DNA of 19,576 bases from Anaeromonas sp052088025 (GTDB lineage: Bacteria > Bacillota > Clostridia > Tissierellales > SIT17), in assembly GCF_052088025.1 (NCBI RefSeq), contig NZ_JBQCYD010000045.1:1-19576 (forward strand), given 5' to 3'. The notes under the pieces were generated by a model. It was not told the DNA's origin. It made no database searches and saw only the letters and a list, made by a program, of their open reading frames with translations. Shown in pieces: positions 7,071 through 14,520 of this stretch. Each line of letters opens with the position of its first letter. The stretch's first letter is position 1. The translations under genes were made by a program, and so were the position numbers.

Positions 7071-8444
7071 TTAACTATCTTCTATTACATTTTTAACCCA
7101 TTTTTTTGATACTAAACGTATTATACCTATAGTAGCCTTAACAAACTCTTCAATTGATACTAATGCTACAACAAAATATACTGGTAGATTGAGTAAATGG
7201 CCTCCTATAATAGCCATAGGTACTCCTACAAGCCAAACACTTCCAGCCTCTATAAATAAGGAAACTTTAGTATCTCCTCCACCTCTTAATATACCTACTA
7301 TAAGAGTAGTATTAAATACCTTAAATGTCATAAATATTGCAAATACTATCAATATTTTTTCTACATTTGCTCTTACAATATCTGATACTTCAAAGAAAGA
7401 TATTATAAAAGGAGAAAACAATACTATCAATATTCCTATTAATATACCAAATAAAGGAGTAATTAAAGCAAATCTTTTAGCATATTCTATAGCCCTATTT
7501 TGATCATTTGCTCCAATACTATTTCCTATCATAACAGCTGCAGAACTACCAAGACCCATAGAAATAACCATGAATACTTGCTCCACCGTACTTGATATTT
7601 GAACCGATGCAAAGGCTTCAGTACCAATCCTTCCATATACTGCAGAATAAGTTATTACCCCAAGGGACCAAAATGCCTCATTTAATACCACAGGTGTAGC
7701 AGTTTTTAATATGCGAAGTATAAATATCTTTGTCAAATCCGTCATTTCACTTATCTTTGCTGCTAGTACTAATCCTTTTTTATAAATAGTTGTTAAAAGT
7801 AATGTAAGTTCAATTGATCTTGCAATTAAGGTAGCTATTGCAGCTCCTCTTATGCCAAGCTCAGGAAATCCAAAATTTCCAAAGATAAGCAAATAATTTA
7901 ATAGAGTATTTACTAATAGGGAGAATCCACTTACAATCATAGGGAGTTTAGCATTTGCTATACTTCTAGATGCAAATGAATATGAAAATGTAATTGCTGT
8001 TATTGTATAACTAAAAGCTATTATAAGTAAATATTGCTTTCCAAGCTCTATTACAGAACTATCCTTTGTAAATATACCTAATATAGTTTCTGGAAGGAAC
8101 AATGCAACAAAGGTAAATATTAATGAAACCAAGGTTCCAGTAATAACAGAAAATCCCAGGGCCCTTCTTATATTAGTAACATCTCTTTTACCCCAATATT
8201 GAGATATAAAAATTGATGCTCCACTATTTAAACCAAACATTAGAAGTGAGAAAAAGAAAAACAATTGATTTGCAATACCAACTGAAGCTATAGAAGTTTC
8301 ACCTAATTTTCCTATCATCACTGTATCTACCATATTTAAGGAGGAAGATATTAAATTTTGAACAGATATGGGTATAGCTATAGATACTAATCTTTTGAAA
8401 AACTCCTTATCATTAAATAAATCTTTAAACAAATCATCACCCAC
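7071..8444 (-). CDS. MATE family efflux transporter (first copy)
   Basis: This 457-residue polytopic protein has two MatE repeats and about 12 membrane helices. ISVQNLISSSLNMVDTVMIGKLG (about 23-45) is the classic first MATE helix with its loop; GANDQNRAIEYAKR near 315-328 is the repeat-two equivalent. It probably exports organic cations or drugs using an ion gradient; the substrate cannot be deduced. The start is uncertain: GTG at 8444 gives the full frame but has a weak ribosome binding site, and a TTG at 8432 follows GGGTGAT too closely. The thioredoxin-like gene lies 19 bases downstream, suggesting co-transcription. The second MATE protein in the window is clearly divergent from it, so this is not a recent tandem duplication. 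Confidence 0.9.
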   Translation of the reverse strand: MGDDLFKDLFNDKEFFKRLVSIAIPISVQNLISSSLNMVDTVMIGKLGETSIASVGIANQLFFFFSLLMFGLNSGASIFISQYWGKRDVTNIRRALGFSVITGTLVSLIFTFVALFLPETILGIFTKDSSVIELGKQYLLIIAFSYTITAITFSYSFASRSIANAKLPMIVSGFSLLVNTLLNYLLIFGNFGFPELGIRGAAIATLIARSIELTLLLTTIYKKGLVLAAKISEMTDLTKIFILRILKTATPVVLNEAFWSLGVITYSAVYGRIGTEAFASVQISSTVEQVFMVISMGLGSSAAVMIGNSIGANDQNRAIEYAKRFALITPLFGILIGILIVLFSPFIISFFEVSDIVRANVEKILIVFAIFMTFKVFNTTLIVGILRGGGDTKVSLFIEAGSVWLVGVPMAIIGGHLLNLPVYFVVALVSIEEFVKATIGIIRLVSKKWVKNVIEDS

Positions 8445-8525
8445 TTAATTCTTATATTATATCTATTATAAACTATTTCGAGTCTCTAATCTATCAAATG
8501 TTTTATACATATTCTTAAAGTAAGA

Positions 8526-8571
8526 AAAAGGTAATATAATGCATATTTAAGCCTGCATTATATTACCTTTT
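8526..8571 (-). terminator. Intrinsic terminator of the DUF4258/zinc-finger operon
   Basis: Perfect 18-bp arms (8526-8543 and 8554-8571) with a 10-base loop. Read on the minus strand the stem is followed by a T-rich tract. The stop codon of the zinc-finger gene (8547-8549) lies in the loop, so the last codons form one arm. Confidence 0.8.
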
Positions 8572-8927
8572 CTATACATTTCCACTTCTTTTCTATCAAG
8601 ATGAAACATACCTTCATTTTCATATAGAGTTAATTTTTTAATCTCTATATTGTGAATCAAATTTTCATCATCAATAAACAGATCATATACATTAGATAAA
8701 TCTATTTTTTTAGGCCTGTCCTGAAATGAAAATTCTAAAAATAGCTTAGATAACTTTTGAACAACTTGCACATCATATTTGCTAAATATAATATCATCGC
8801 AACCTTCACATATAAGCGCACGCACACCATAAAACCTTAATCTATATCTTCCCCAACCAGCACGAACATCTGCGATTCCTTCTTTTAATTCTTCACCACA
8901 TAAAAAACATCTCAATTTATTGTCCAT
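8547..8927 (-). CDS. YgiT-type zinc-finger protein, probable antitoxin-like partner
   Basis: This is a 126-residue protein. The N-terminal zinc knuckle C7-x2-C10 and C40-x2-C43 flank a basic stretch (RAGWGRYRLRFYGVRA) as in YgiT/MqsA-type zinc fingers. The remaining 80 residues have no helix-turn-helix I can recognise with confidence; typical short YgiT-type partners are nearer 75-80 residues, so the C-terminal half is an extension. The ATG lies inside the end of the DUF4258 gene (11-base overlap) with AGGAGG seven bases upstream, so the two are translationally coupled. By analogy the zinc-finger protein would neutralise or regulate its DUF4258 neighbour; this is inference from arrangement only. 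Confidence 0.7.
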   Translation of the reverse strand: MDNKLRCFLCGEELKEGIADVRAGWGRYRLRFYGVRALICEGCDDIIFSKYDVQVVQKLSKLFLEFSFQDRPKKIDLSNVYDLFIDDENLIHNIEIKKLTLYENEGMFHLDRKEVEMYRKGNIMQA

Positions 8928-9270
8928 CTTCTTCTTTCCTCCTCATAATACCATCTACCATTTCCCACACATCTTCTTTGAAATGACACACCGATATAAC
9001 TAAAGGTGGTATAGCTAGGGCTACAACAGCATAATATCTAGGGTTTTCTGATTTTGGTTGTTGAAATAAAAATTTGATATCTTTACCGTGATATTGCTTC
9101 TCTATAGGATCACCAAGTGCTGTACTGCCCTCAACATCTTCAACTTCTATTCCTCTTTGACACATTCTTTCAATAGCATGTTTACTATAATATAGGGATT
9201 GTCTTTTAGTAGATTCAATTATATAGTCTTTTTCATTATTAAATTCTTTTTTTAATACTTCTAATTCCAT
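8917..9270 (-). CDS. DUF4258 domain protein, probable toxin-like partner
   Basis: This 117-residue protein has a DUF4258 core: YYSKHAIERMCQRGI (about 27-41), with the family-type H31, R35 and R39, then a GDPIEKQY turn, a strand KFLFQQ, and the closing strands YYAVVALAI and LVISVCHF. DUF4258 proteins are short, often next to YgiT-type zinc-finger or HTH genes, and have been proposed as RelE-fold-like toxins; the activity has not been shown here. The ATG at 9270 follows GAAAGGAG by eight bases. It is the first gene of a two-gene operon with its own promoter and terminator. The neighbours are unrelated housekeeping or transport genes, which suits a mobile module. Confidence 0.7.
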   Translation of the reverse strand: MELEVLKKEFNNEKDYIIESTKRQSLYYSKHAIERMCQRGIEVEDVEGSTALGDPIEKQYHGKDIKFLFQQPKSENPRYYAVVALAIPPLVISVCHFKEDVWEMVDGIMRRKEEDGQ

Positions 9271-9285
9271 CTAAAGCTCTCCTTT

Positions 9286-9330
9286 CCTAATACTTAAGTT
9301 AATTTTATACTATTATTAGGCTTAATACAA
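9286..9330 (-). promoter_or_regulatory. Promoter with flanking inverted repeat for the DUF4258 operon
   Basis: On the minus strand a -35 TTGTAT (9325-9330), a 17-base spacer and a -10 TAAAAT (9302-9307) precede the DUF4258 gene. Inverted heptamers TATTAGG (9314-9320) and CCTAATA (9286-9292), 28 bp centre to centre, sit in the spacer and just past the start point, suitable as an operator for autoregulation. Confidence 0.45.
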
Positions 9331-9361
9331 GATTAGAAAATAATTTTTAATTTCTATTATT

Positions 9362-9390
9362 CACCATATTAATCATAAACACATATAATA
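9362..9390 (+). promoter_or_regulatory. Possible SigK-like sporulation promoter
   Basis: CACC at 9362-9365, 16 bases, then CATATAATA at 9382-9390 fit the Bacillus SigK pattern mACm-16/17-CATAnnnTA. It is about 50 bases upstream of the first small membrane-peptide gene. Such short AT-rich motifs occur by chance, so support is modest. Confidence 0.35.
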
Positions 9391-9438
9391 CATTAGAAAT
9401 AAAAAATTACTTATATTAATCTTAAAGGAGGTTTTAAT

Positions 9439-9543
9439 ATGTCAGAAATTAAATCTTTAAGTAAGGTGTTTAAAGGTATTGATACTGAATTATTATTTTT
9501 CTTTTTACTTTTAGTTGTTTTATTTAGTTACAGCAATTATTAA
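9439..9543 (+). CDS. Small single-pass membrane peptide (34 residues), first of a tandem pair
   Basis: The frame is too short for most callers but has a strong ribosome binding site (AAAGGAGG, eight bases before the ATG). The peptide is MSEIKSLSKVFKGIDTELLF followed by FFLLLVVLFSYSNY: a polar N-terminus and one hydrophobic segment of about 15 residues at the C-terminus. The G-I-D-x-E-L-L-F-F-F-L-L-L-V-V-L-F core is shared with the next gene, so the two are paralogues. It resembles the many tiny hydrophobic peptides of spore-formers (such as YjcZ-like sporulation proteins), but I do not recognise a named family. Only 13 bases separate it from the second gene. Confidence 0.75.
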   Translation: MSEIKSLSKVFKGIDTELLFFFLLLVVLFSYSNY

Positions 9544-9556
9544 AGGGGGTGAAGTA

Positions 9557-9646
9557 ATGTCTGGATGTAGAAGAGGTATAGGTGGCATAGATTCTGAATT
9601 ATTATTCTTCTTCTTGCTTTTAGTAGTATTATTTTGTTACTGCTAA
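9557..9646 (+). CDS. Small cysteine-containing membrane peptide (29 residues), second of a tandem pair
   Basis: ATG at 9557 follows AAAGGGGGTG by about six bases. The product begins MSGCRRGIGGIDSELLFFFL and ends LLVVLFCYC. The hydrophobic core is almost identical at protein level to the preceding peptide (GIDxELLFFFLLLVVLF), while the DNA differs at many third positions, indicating selection on the peptide. It carries three cysteines (C4, C27, C29); the first peptide has none. The pair ends at the palindromic terminator 9666-9695. A role in the spore coat or envelope is a guess from size, composition and the possible upstream SigK-like promoter. Confidence 0.75.
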   Translation: MSGCRRGIGGIDSELLFFFLLLVVLFCYC

Positions 9647-9665
9647 TTAAATATATAGAAGAATA

Positions 9666-9695
9666 TTAAAGAGGAGCCAATTGGCTCCTCTTTAA
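9666..9695. terminator. Bidirectional terminator between the small peptides and the YfcC gene
   Basis: This is a 30-bp perfect palindrome centred at 9680/9681 with a GAGGAGCCAATTGGCTCCTC core. It lies between the convergent peptide genes (ending 9646) and the YfcC-type gene (ending 9700). Confidence 0.8.
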
Positions 9696-9699
9696 CTAT

Positions 9700-11124
9700 T
9701 TAAATGTATAAACCTAATATCAAGGCTAATATTGTCATTACAAATATCATTAATAAAAATTTCCATACATACTTTAACCATGTACCATATGGAACGCGAG
9801 CTATAGCAAGACCTCCCATAACAACAGCAGATGTAGGTGTAACTAAATTAACAATCCCTGAAGCTGATTGATAAGCAGTTATAACTAATGACCTTGCGAC
9901 ATTTGCAAAATCTCCAAGCGGTGCCATAATAGGCATAGATACTGTAGCAAGTCCTGATGTCGATGGTATTAAAAATGATAGTGGTATATAGAATAAATAT
10001 GTCAAAAGTATAAATGGTATACGACCAGCTTGAGATAAAGTATTTTCTCCAGCATTTAATACTGTAGATGTTATATTACCTGCATCCATTACCACAGTAA
10101 TACCACGAGATACTCCAACTATTAAAGCAACTCCTAAAAGATCTTTAGTTCCTGATACAAAAGAATCAATAAATTCTTTTTCTCCAAAGTCTTCTTCACC
10201 AAAGGCATGTATAAATCCAATCACAATTGCTGAGACTAAAAATAGCGCTGTAAGTTCTGGGAACCACCAACCAAGTGTTGGAATGATTTCAACTCCAAAG
10301 TCTTCTAAAGGAAGTACTCCATAAATCATAATAAGAAATGCCAAAGCAAATAATACCAATATAAATTTCCTTTTACCATTTAATTCTGGAAATTCACTTT
10401 CATCTTCTTCTCCTATGAAATATTCTTTATTATCTTTCCTTTGATCTATAACTAATGATTTAGATGGATCTTTTTTAATTTTCTTAGCATATCTAATAGT
10501 ATAAAAGATTGCAAGGACTAAACCAGCTATGAGCATAATAACCCTTAATACAATCCCCTTACCTAGTGCTACATCTGCAAAACCAGCAGCTATACCTGTT
10601 GCAAATGGGTTTACTGTAGAACCAAGTACACCAACTCCAGCACCCAGTAATATAACTGAAACTGCAGTAACAGCATCATATCCTGCAGCTATAAATACTG
10701 GAATAATAAGAGGATAAAAAGCTATTGTTTCTTCTGCCATACCATAAGTACTTCCTCCTATAGAAAAAAGTGTCATAAGTATAATTATCATCCAATTTTC
10801 TCTACCTTTAAAGGTGTTTACTACCTTTGCAATACCAGCATCTATAGCGCCGGTTTTCATTACCACTCCTAAAAATCCTCCAATTACCAATACAAACAAC
10901 GCTACATCGATAGCATCATAAAAACCTCTAATAGGTGCCATCATTACATCTAGGGGTCCTTGAGGGGTGCTATCTTCTTCTGATACTCTTTCATAAGTTC
11001 CTGGAATTGGAGCATCATCTTCTCCTACTTCATATTCACCAGCAGGAACAAACCAAGTTAAAATAGCCACTACTATTATGATTGATACAAGGATTGTGTA
11101 TGCCGTGGGCATTTTGAATTTCAC
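9700..11124 (-). CDS. YfcC-family (C4-dicarboxylate anaerobic carrier-like) transporter
   Basis: This polytopic carrier of 474 residues belongs to the YfcC / DcuC-type family, whose members are annotated as C4-dicarboxylate or basic amino-acid (arginine/ornithine-type) exchangers. Supporting segments: the N-terminal helix ending TWFVPAGEYE (characteristic), GGSTYGMAEETIAFYP, LGAGVGVLGSTVNPFATGIA, and the C-terminal PSTSGLATVSMPIMAPLGDF and NLVTPTSAVVMGGLA. The substrate cannot be assigned. The start is the GTG at 11124 (protein begins VKFKMPTAYT), because AAAGGAG lies eight bases upstream; the longer frame to 11193 has no ribosome binding site and adds 23 unconserved-looking residues. It is a single gene with its own terminator. 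Confidence 0.85.
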   Translation of the reverse strand: MKFKMPTAYTILVSIIIVVAILTWFVPAGEYEVGEDDAPIPGTYERVSEEDSTPQGPLDVMMAPIRGFYDAIDVALFVLVIGGFLGVVMKTGAIDAGIAKVVNTFKGRENWMIIILMTLFSIGGSTYGMAEETIAFYPLIIPVFIAAGYDAVTAVSVILLGAGVGVLGSTVNPFATGIAAGFADVALGKGIVLRVIMLIAGLVLAIFYTIRYAKKIKKDPSKSLVIDQRKDNKEYFIGEEDESEFPELNGKRKFILVLFALAFLIMIYGVLPLEDFGVEIIPTLGWWFPELTALFLVSAIVIGFIHAFGEEDFGEKEFIDSFVSGTKDLLGVALIVGVSRGITVVMDAGNITSTVLNAGENTLSQAGRIPFILLTYLFYIPLSFLIPSTSGLATVSMPIMAPLGDFANVARSLVITAYQSASGIVNLVTPTSAVVMGGLAIARVPYGTWLKYVWKFLLMIFVMTILALILGLYI

Positions 11125-11311
11125 ATTTATCACTCCTTTTATCTTTTTATATATTAGATTATACCCAAGTGTATAAAATATAATCTTTAACAATTAATTT
11201 ATAATTAAATTTATTAGATTTAAATTACAAAAGTATATATATACAAAAAATAATTTATTTTTAAGGAATGTAGTTTAATTCATCTCATCTTTACTTGATT
11301 AGTATCTTTAA

Positions 11312-12703
11312 TTATTCTTGGGATTGGATTTTTATAGATTTATTGTCATCTTGAATATATGGATAAATAAACTTTTTAAGTATAAATATAAACCAAATCA
11401 TAAGAAATACTCCTTTTAATATGCTACTTATACTTATACTCCACCATACTCCATTAAGTCCTAATATATTTTCATTAGATAATAGCAATGCTGCTGGCAC
11501 CCTTAGTCCTGTAAGTATTATTCCTACTAAAGATGGTGGTAAGGTTCTTCCAAGGCCGTTAAAGGCCCCTGCAGTAGCTATTTCTATTGTCATAAATAAT
11601 TGAGATACTCCTAATATCTTTAAATATATTACACCTTCATCTATTACATCCTTTTCACTAAAGAATTGCTTCATTATTATTTCTCCACCAAATATAAGTA
11701 CTAAAGTGGCAAATATTCCTATTGCTCCAACCATCAAAAGTCCTATGAAATATCCATTTTTTATTCTCTCAAACTTTTTCGATCCATAATTTTGACCTAC
11801 AAATGCTGAAAGTGCAGATGCAAATCCTCCTGCTGTCATCCAAGATATGGCTTCAATTTGAGAACCTACTTTTTGTACTGCTATAGGTGCAGCACCAAAA
11901 CCTGCAAGTATTCTAGCAATTAACATAGAAAAGAAAGTAAATAAGCCACTTTGAATAGCTGGAGGAGTACCCATTATAATTATTTTCTTCATATATGAAT
12001 TTTCTATTTTTTTAAAATTAATATCACTAAATATATCTATTTTCCCTTTTATGCTATATATGAATAAAGATGTTACTATTATCTGTGCTATTACTGTAGC
12101 AATGGCAGCACCTTTTACACCTAAACTATCTATAGGACCTAGCCCAAATATAAACAATGGATCTAATATGATATTTGCTAATAATCCTATTATATTAATC
12201 TTAAAAGGAGTGGCACTATCTCCACTACCATTAAAGATTGCAGTAAAAACTGGATTAATAAAATAAAAAGGTATTCCTAATGCAATTATTGCCAAATACT
12301 GTTTCGCCATTAATATTACATCACTTTCAGGTAAATCAAAAAAACCTATAAGTGCATCTCTAAATATAAATAAGGAAAGAGCATAAAGAATACTAAATAT
12401 AATATTTAATTGAATAGAACTTCTTATATATCCCTTTGCATCTAAAACATCATCTTTTCCTATAGATTGAGCTACTCCAACTTCTGCTCCAATCTTTGAT
12501 ATAGTTATAAAACTAAAGGCAAACCAAGTGAAAAATCCTGCTGTTCCTACTGCTGCTACAGCATTACTTCCCAATTTTCCTATCCAAAACATATCCGTTA
12601 TATTATAAGCCATTTGACCAAATGATGTTGCCATAATAGGTAGTGCTAATTTTGTTAAAGCCTTAAAAATATTTCCTTCAGTTAATTTCCCCTTTTCTAT
12701 CAA
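11312..12703 (-). CDS. MATE family efflux transporter (second copy)
   Basis: This 463-residue MATE protein starts at a TTG (12703) with AGGGGTGA seven bases upstream; the peptide begins MIEKGKLTEGNIFKALTKLA, a common opening for NorM/DinF-like Clostridia MATE proteins. LPIMATSFGQMAYNITDMFWIGKLG is the first helix and loop, and FVGQNYGSKKFERIKNGY the second-repeat equivalent. It is only distantly similar to the MATE protein at 7071-8444. Ion-driven export of a toxic organic compound is likely; the substrate is unknown. It is divergent from the superoxide dismutase gene, and the two probably share the symmetric promoter region at 12743-12777. Confidence 0.9.
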   Translation of the reverse strand: MIEKGKLTEGNIFKALTKLALPIMATSFGQMAYNITDMFWIGKLGSNAVAAVGTAGFFTWFAFSFITISKIGAEVGVAQSIGKDDVLDAKGYIRSSIQLNIIFSILYALSLFIFRDALIGFFDLPESDVILMAKQYLAIIALGIPFYFINPVFTAIFNGSGDSATPFKINIIGLLANIILDPLFIFGLGPIDSLGVKGAAIATVIAQIIVTSLFIYSIKGKIDIFSDINFKKIENSYMKKIIIMGTPPAIQSGLFTFFSMLIARILAGFGAAPIAVQKVGSQIEAISWMTAGGFASALSAFVGQNYGSKKFERIKNGYFIGLLMVGAIGIFATLVLIFGGEIIMKQFFSEKDVIDEGVIYLKILGVSQLFMTIEIATAGAFNGLGRTLPPSLVGIILTGLRVPAALLLSNENILGLNGVWWSISISSILKGVFLMIWFIFILKKFIYPYIQDDNKSIKIQSQE

Positions 12704-12742
12704 AAATTGTTCACCCCTTAGATATAATTTAACTATTATCTA

Positions 12743-12777
12743 ATTATATTGTTTTTGCTCAAATTAAACAATATAAT
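12743..12777. promoter_or_regulatory. Symmetric divergent promoters in a 35-bp inverted repeat
   Basis: Perfect 12-bp arms (12743-12754 and 12766-12777) with an 11-base centre contain a promoter on each strand. Plus: TTGTTT 12749-12754, 17 bases, TATAAT 12772-12777. Minus: TTGTTT 12766-12771, 17 bases, TATAAT 12743-12748. The minus promoter would serve the MATE gene, the plus promoter the sod gene. The symmetry would also suit a dimeric regulator. Confidence 0.55.
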
Positions 12778-12819
12778 ATTGATAATTCTAAAATTATTTA
12801 AAAATATTAATTTACGTAT

Positions 12820-12834
12820 TGATAATGATTATCA
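12820..12834. promoter_or_regulatory. Perfect Fur-type 7-1-7 operator upstream of sod
   Basis: TGATAAT-G-ATTATCA matches the Bacillus Fur 7-1-7 consensus TGATAATNATTATCA at all 14 defined positions, and not the PerR (TTATAAT) or Zur (TCGTAAT) half-sites. It lies 67 bases upstream of the sod ATG and about 35 bases past the predicted divergent-promoter start. Iron-loaded Fur would repress sod by steric block. Confidence 0.75.
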
Positions 12835-12901
12835 TTAAAACTCTTGGGTATATTAAAAAATAGAAGACAATAGTAATAAAAAATAAAAGGAGGAATTATA
12901 A

Positions 12902-13510
12902 ATGAGTTTCAAATTACCAGAATTAGATTATTCATATGATGCCTTAGAACCACATATTGACGCAAGAACAATGGAGATACATCATAGCAAGCACCATCAA
13001 GGCTATACAGATAAATTAAATAAAGCATTAAAAGATCAAGGTGATCTTAAAAATAAAGATATAGAAGACATATTATCAAATATAGAGACTCTTCCTAATG
13101 ATATTAAAACAGCAGTAAGGAATAATGGTGGTGGGTATTATAATCATTTATTGTTTTGGGAAATGATGAGTCCTGATTCTAAAAAGAAACCTGAAGGTGA
13201 TCTTTTAGAAAAAATAGAAAAAACTTTTGGTAGCTTTGATAAATTCAAGGAAGAATTTACAAATGCAGCTAAAACTAGATTTGGTAGTGGTTGGGCTTGG
13301 TTAATCTTAAATAATGGAGATTTAGAAATTACTTCTACACCAAATCAAGATTCTCCACTCATGGAAGGTAAAAAGATATTACTTGGACTAGATGTATGGG
13401 AACATGCATATTATCTGAAATATCAAAATAAAAGACCAGATTATATAGAGGCATTTTGGAATGTAATTAATTGGGATTATGTAAGTAAAAGATATGAAAA
13501 TTTAAAATAA
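12902..13510 (+). CDS. sodA: Superoxide dismutase, Mn-type
   Basis: This 202-residue Fe/Mn superoxide dismutase converts superoxide to hydrogen peroxide and oxygen in the cytosol. The metal ligands are visible: H27 (EIHHSKHH), H82 (YYNHLLFW), D164 and H168 (DVWEHAYY). The outer-sphere pattern is Mn-like: GG before YYNH rather than the Fe-type glutamine, and Q149 in the TPNQDSPL segment, equivalent to E. coli SodA Q146. The ATG at 12902 follows AAAGGAGG by about seven bases. The Fur-type box implies induction when iron is scarce, logical for a manganese enzyme. It ends in its own terminator. Oxygen exposure in an anaerobe is the likely context. Confidence 0.93.
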   Translation: MSFKLPELDYSYDALEPHIDARTMEIHHSKHHQGYTDKLNKALKDQGDLKNKDIEDILSNIETLPNDIKTAVRNNGGGYYNHLLFWEMMSPDSKKKPEGDLLEKIEKTFGSFDKFKEEFTNAAKTRFGSGWAWLILNNGDLEITSTPNQDSPLMEGKKILLGLDVWEHAYYLKYQNKRPDYIEAFWNVINWDYVSKRYENLK

Positions 13511-13523
13511 AGTATTCTTTATT

Positions 13524-13561
13524 ATTAGGACTCTAAAAATTAGAGTCCTAATTTTATTTTT
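13524..13561 (+). terminator. Intrinsic terminator of the sod gene
   Basis: Perfect 12-bp arms (ATTAGGACTCTA and its complement) with a 5-base AAAAT loop span 13524-13552, followed by a T-rich tract. It lies 14 bases after the stop and before the promoter of the TtcA-like gene. Confidence 0.85.
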
Positions 13562-13572
13562 ATATCTTTAAT

Positions 13573-13580
13573 GTTATAAT
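13573..13580 (+). promoter_or_regulatory. Extended -10 promoter for the TtcA-like gene
   Basis: TATAAT at 13575-13580 is perfect and lies 30 bases before the ATG at 13611, just past the sod terminator. The upstream bases read TGT directly in front of the hexamer, close to an extended -10; no good -35 is visible. Confidence 0.45.
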
Positions 13581-13610
13581 ATATAAGAAATATTTAAAGA
13601 GGTGAGGATT

Positions 13611-14474
13611 ATGGATGAATTAAAAGGTGAAGGATGCAAGCAATTAATTCCTGATGAAGATAAAATCCCTTTAAAAGATATAGAAAGGAATATTATAAAG
13701 AAATATAGAAAGTCTTTATGGTCCCCCTTTATAAAGGCTATTTATGATTATAAGTTAATAGAAGATGGAGATAAGGTTGCTGTTGCAATATCCGGAGGTA
13801 AAGATAGTTTACTTCTTGCTAAATTGTTTCAAGAACTTAAAAATCATGGGAAATTTAATTTTGAGCTTGAATTTTTAGCAATGGATCCAGGCTATCATAC
13901 AGATATAAGGGAACTACTTATAGAAAATTGCACATACCTTGATATTCCTCTTACAATATTTGAATCTAAAATATTTGAAATAGCTGATAAAAATTCCCGT
14001 GAATATCCTTGTTATTTATGTGCACGTATGAGACGAGGAGCATTATATAAGGAATCAAAAAAACTTGGATGTAACAAACTAGCACTGGGCCATCATTTCA
14101 ATGATGTTATTGAAACAACCATGTTAAATGTATTATATTCAGGTAATTTTAAAACAATGCTTCCTAAATTAAAATCACAAAATTATGAGGATATGGAGTT
14201 AATACGACCAATGTATTATATAAGAGAAGATGATATAGAAAAATTCACTGAATCTAGTGGCATATTACCTCTAAATTGTGCATGCATGGTAGCAGCTAAA
14301 AAAATAGGTAATAAAAGATATGAAATAAAAGATTTAATCTCAAATTTAAAAAAGACTTTTGTTGATGTTGATAAATCAATATTTAAAGCTACAGAAAATG
14401 TTGATATGGAGAGAATATTAGGTTATAGAAAAGATGACACAAAATATTCTTTTTTAGATTTTTATGATGAATAA
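13611..14474 (+). CDS. TtcA-like PP-loop tRNA 2-thiolation protein
   Basis: This 287-residue cytosolic protein belongs to the PP-loop ATPase superfamily, TtcA type, which adds sulfur to cytidine 32 of tRNA with ATP and an iron-sulfur cluster. SGGKDS at 61-66 is the PP-loop. C134-x2-C137 (YPCYLCARMRR) and a third cysteine at C223 or C225 (NCACM) match the cluster cysteines of TtcA. GHHFNDVIETT (160-170) is the family motif. The start is the ATG at 13611, not the GTG nine bases upstream, which overlaps the GAGGTG ribosome binding site. A shorter N-terminus than E. coli TtcA and the family's breadth leave other tRNA-thiolation substrates open. It stands alone between its promoter and the REP-like hairpin. 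Confidence 0.8.
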   Translation: MDELKGEGCKQLIPDEDKIPLKDIERNIIKKYRKSLWSPFIKAIYDYKLIEDGDKVAVAISGGKDSLLLAKLFQELKNHGKFNFELEFLAMDPGYHTDIRELLIENCTYLDIPLTIFESKIFEIADKNSREYPCYLCARMRRGALYKESKKLGCNKLALGHHFNDVIETTMLNVLYSGNFKTMLPKLKSQNYEDMELIRPMYYIREDDIEKFTESSGILPLNCACMVAAKKIGNKRYEIKDLISNLKKTFVDVDKSIFKATENVDMERILGYRKDDTKYSFLDFYDE

Positions 14475-14513
14475 AAAAGTGACACATGGGGACGGTTCTC
14501 ATGTGTCACTTTT
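14475..14513. repeat. REP/MITE-like hairpin with GGGACGG loop
   Basis: Perfect 14-bp arms (AAAAGTGACACATG at 14475-14488 and its complement at 14500-14513) with an 11-base loop GGGACGGTTCT. Hairpins with this GTGACAC stem and GGGGACGGTTCT loop are, from memory, dispersed in many Firmicute genomes, so this may be one copy of a mobile family. A-rich left and T-rich right ends also make it a bidirectional terminator between two convergent genes. Confidence 0.6.
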
Positions 14514-14520
14514 GTTATTA

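Noticed and set aside
6789..7109. A 106-residue plus-strand frame opposite the thioredoxin-like gene
   Set aside because: It is an antisense shadow: no ribosome binding site, and the minus strand encodes a coherent thioredoxin fold with motifs.
11125..11193. Longer N-terminus of the YfcC carrier starting at 11193
   Set aside because: There is no ribosome binding site at that ATG, while AAAGGAG precedes the GTG at 11124 at ideal spacing and the family motif starts there.
7071..12703. Two MATE genes as a recent duplication
   Set aside because: The proteins share fold motifs only, with different starts and lengths; they are ancient paralogues or separately acquired.
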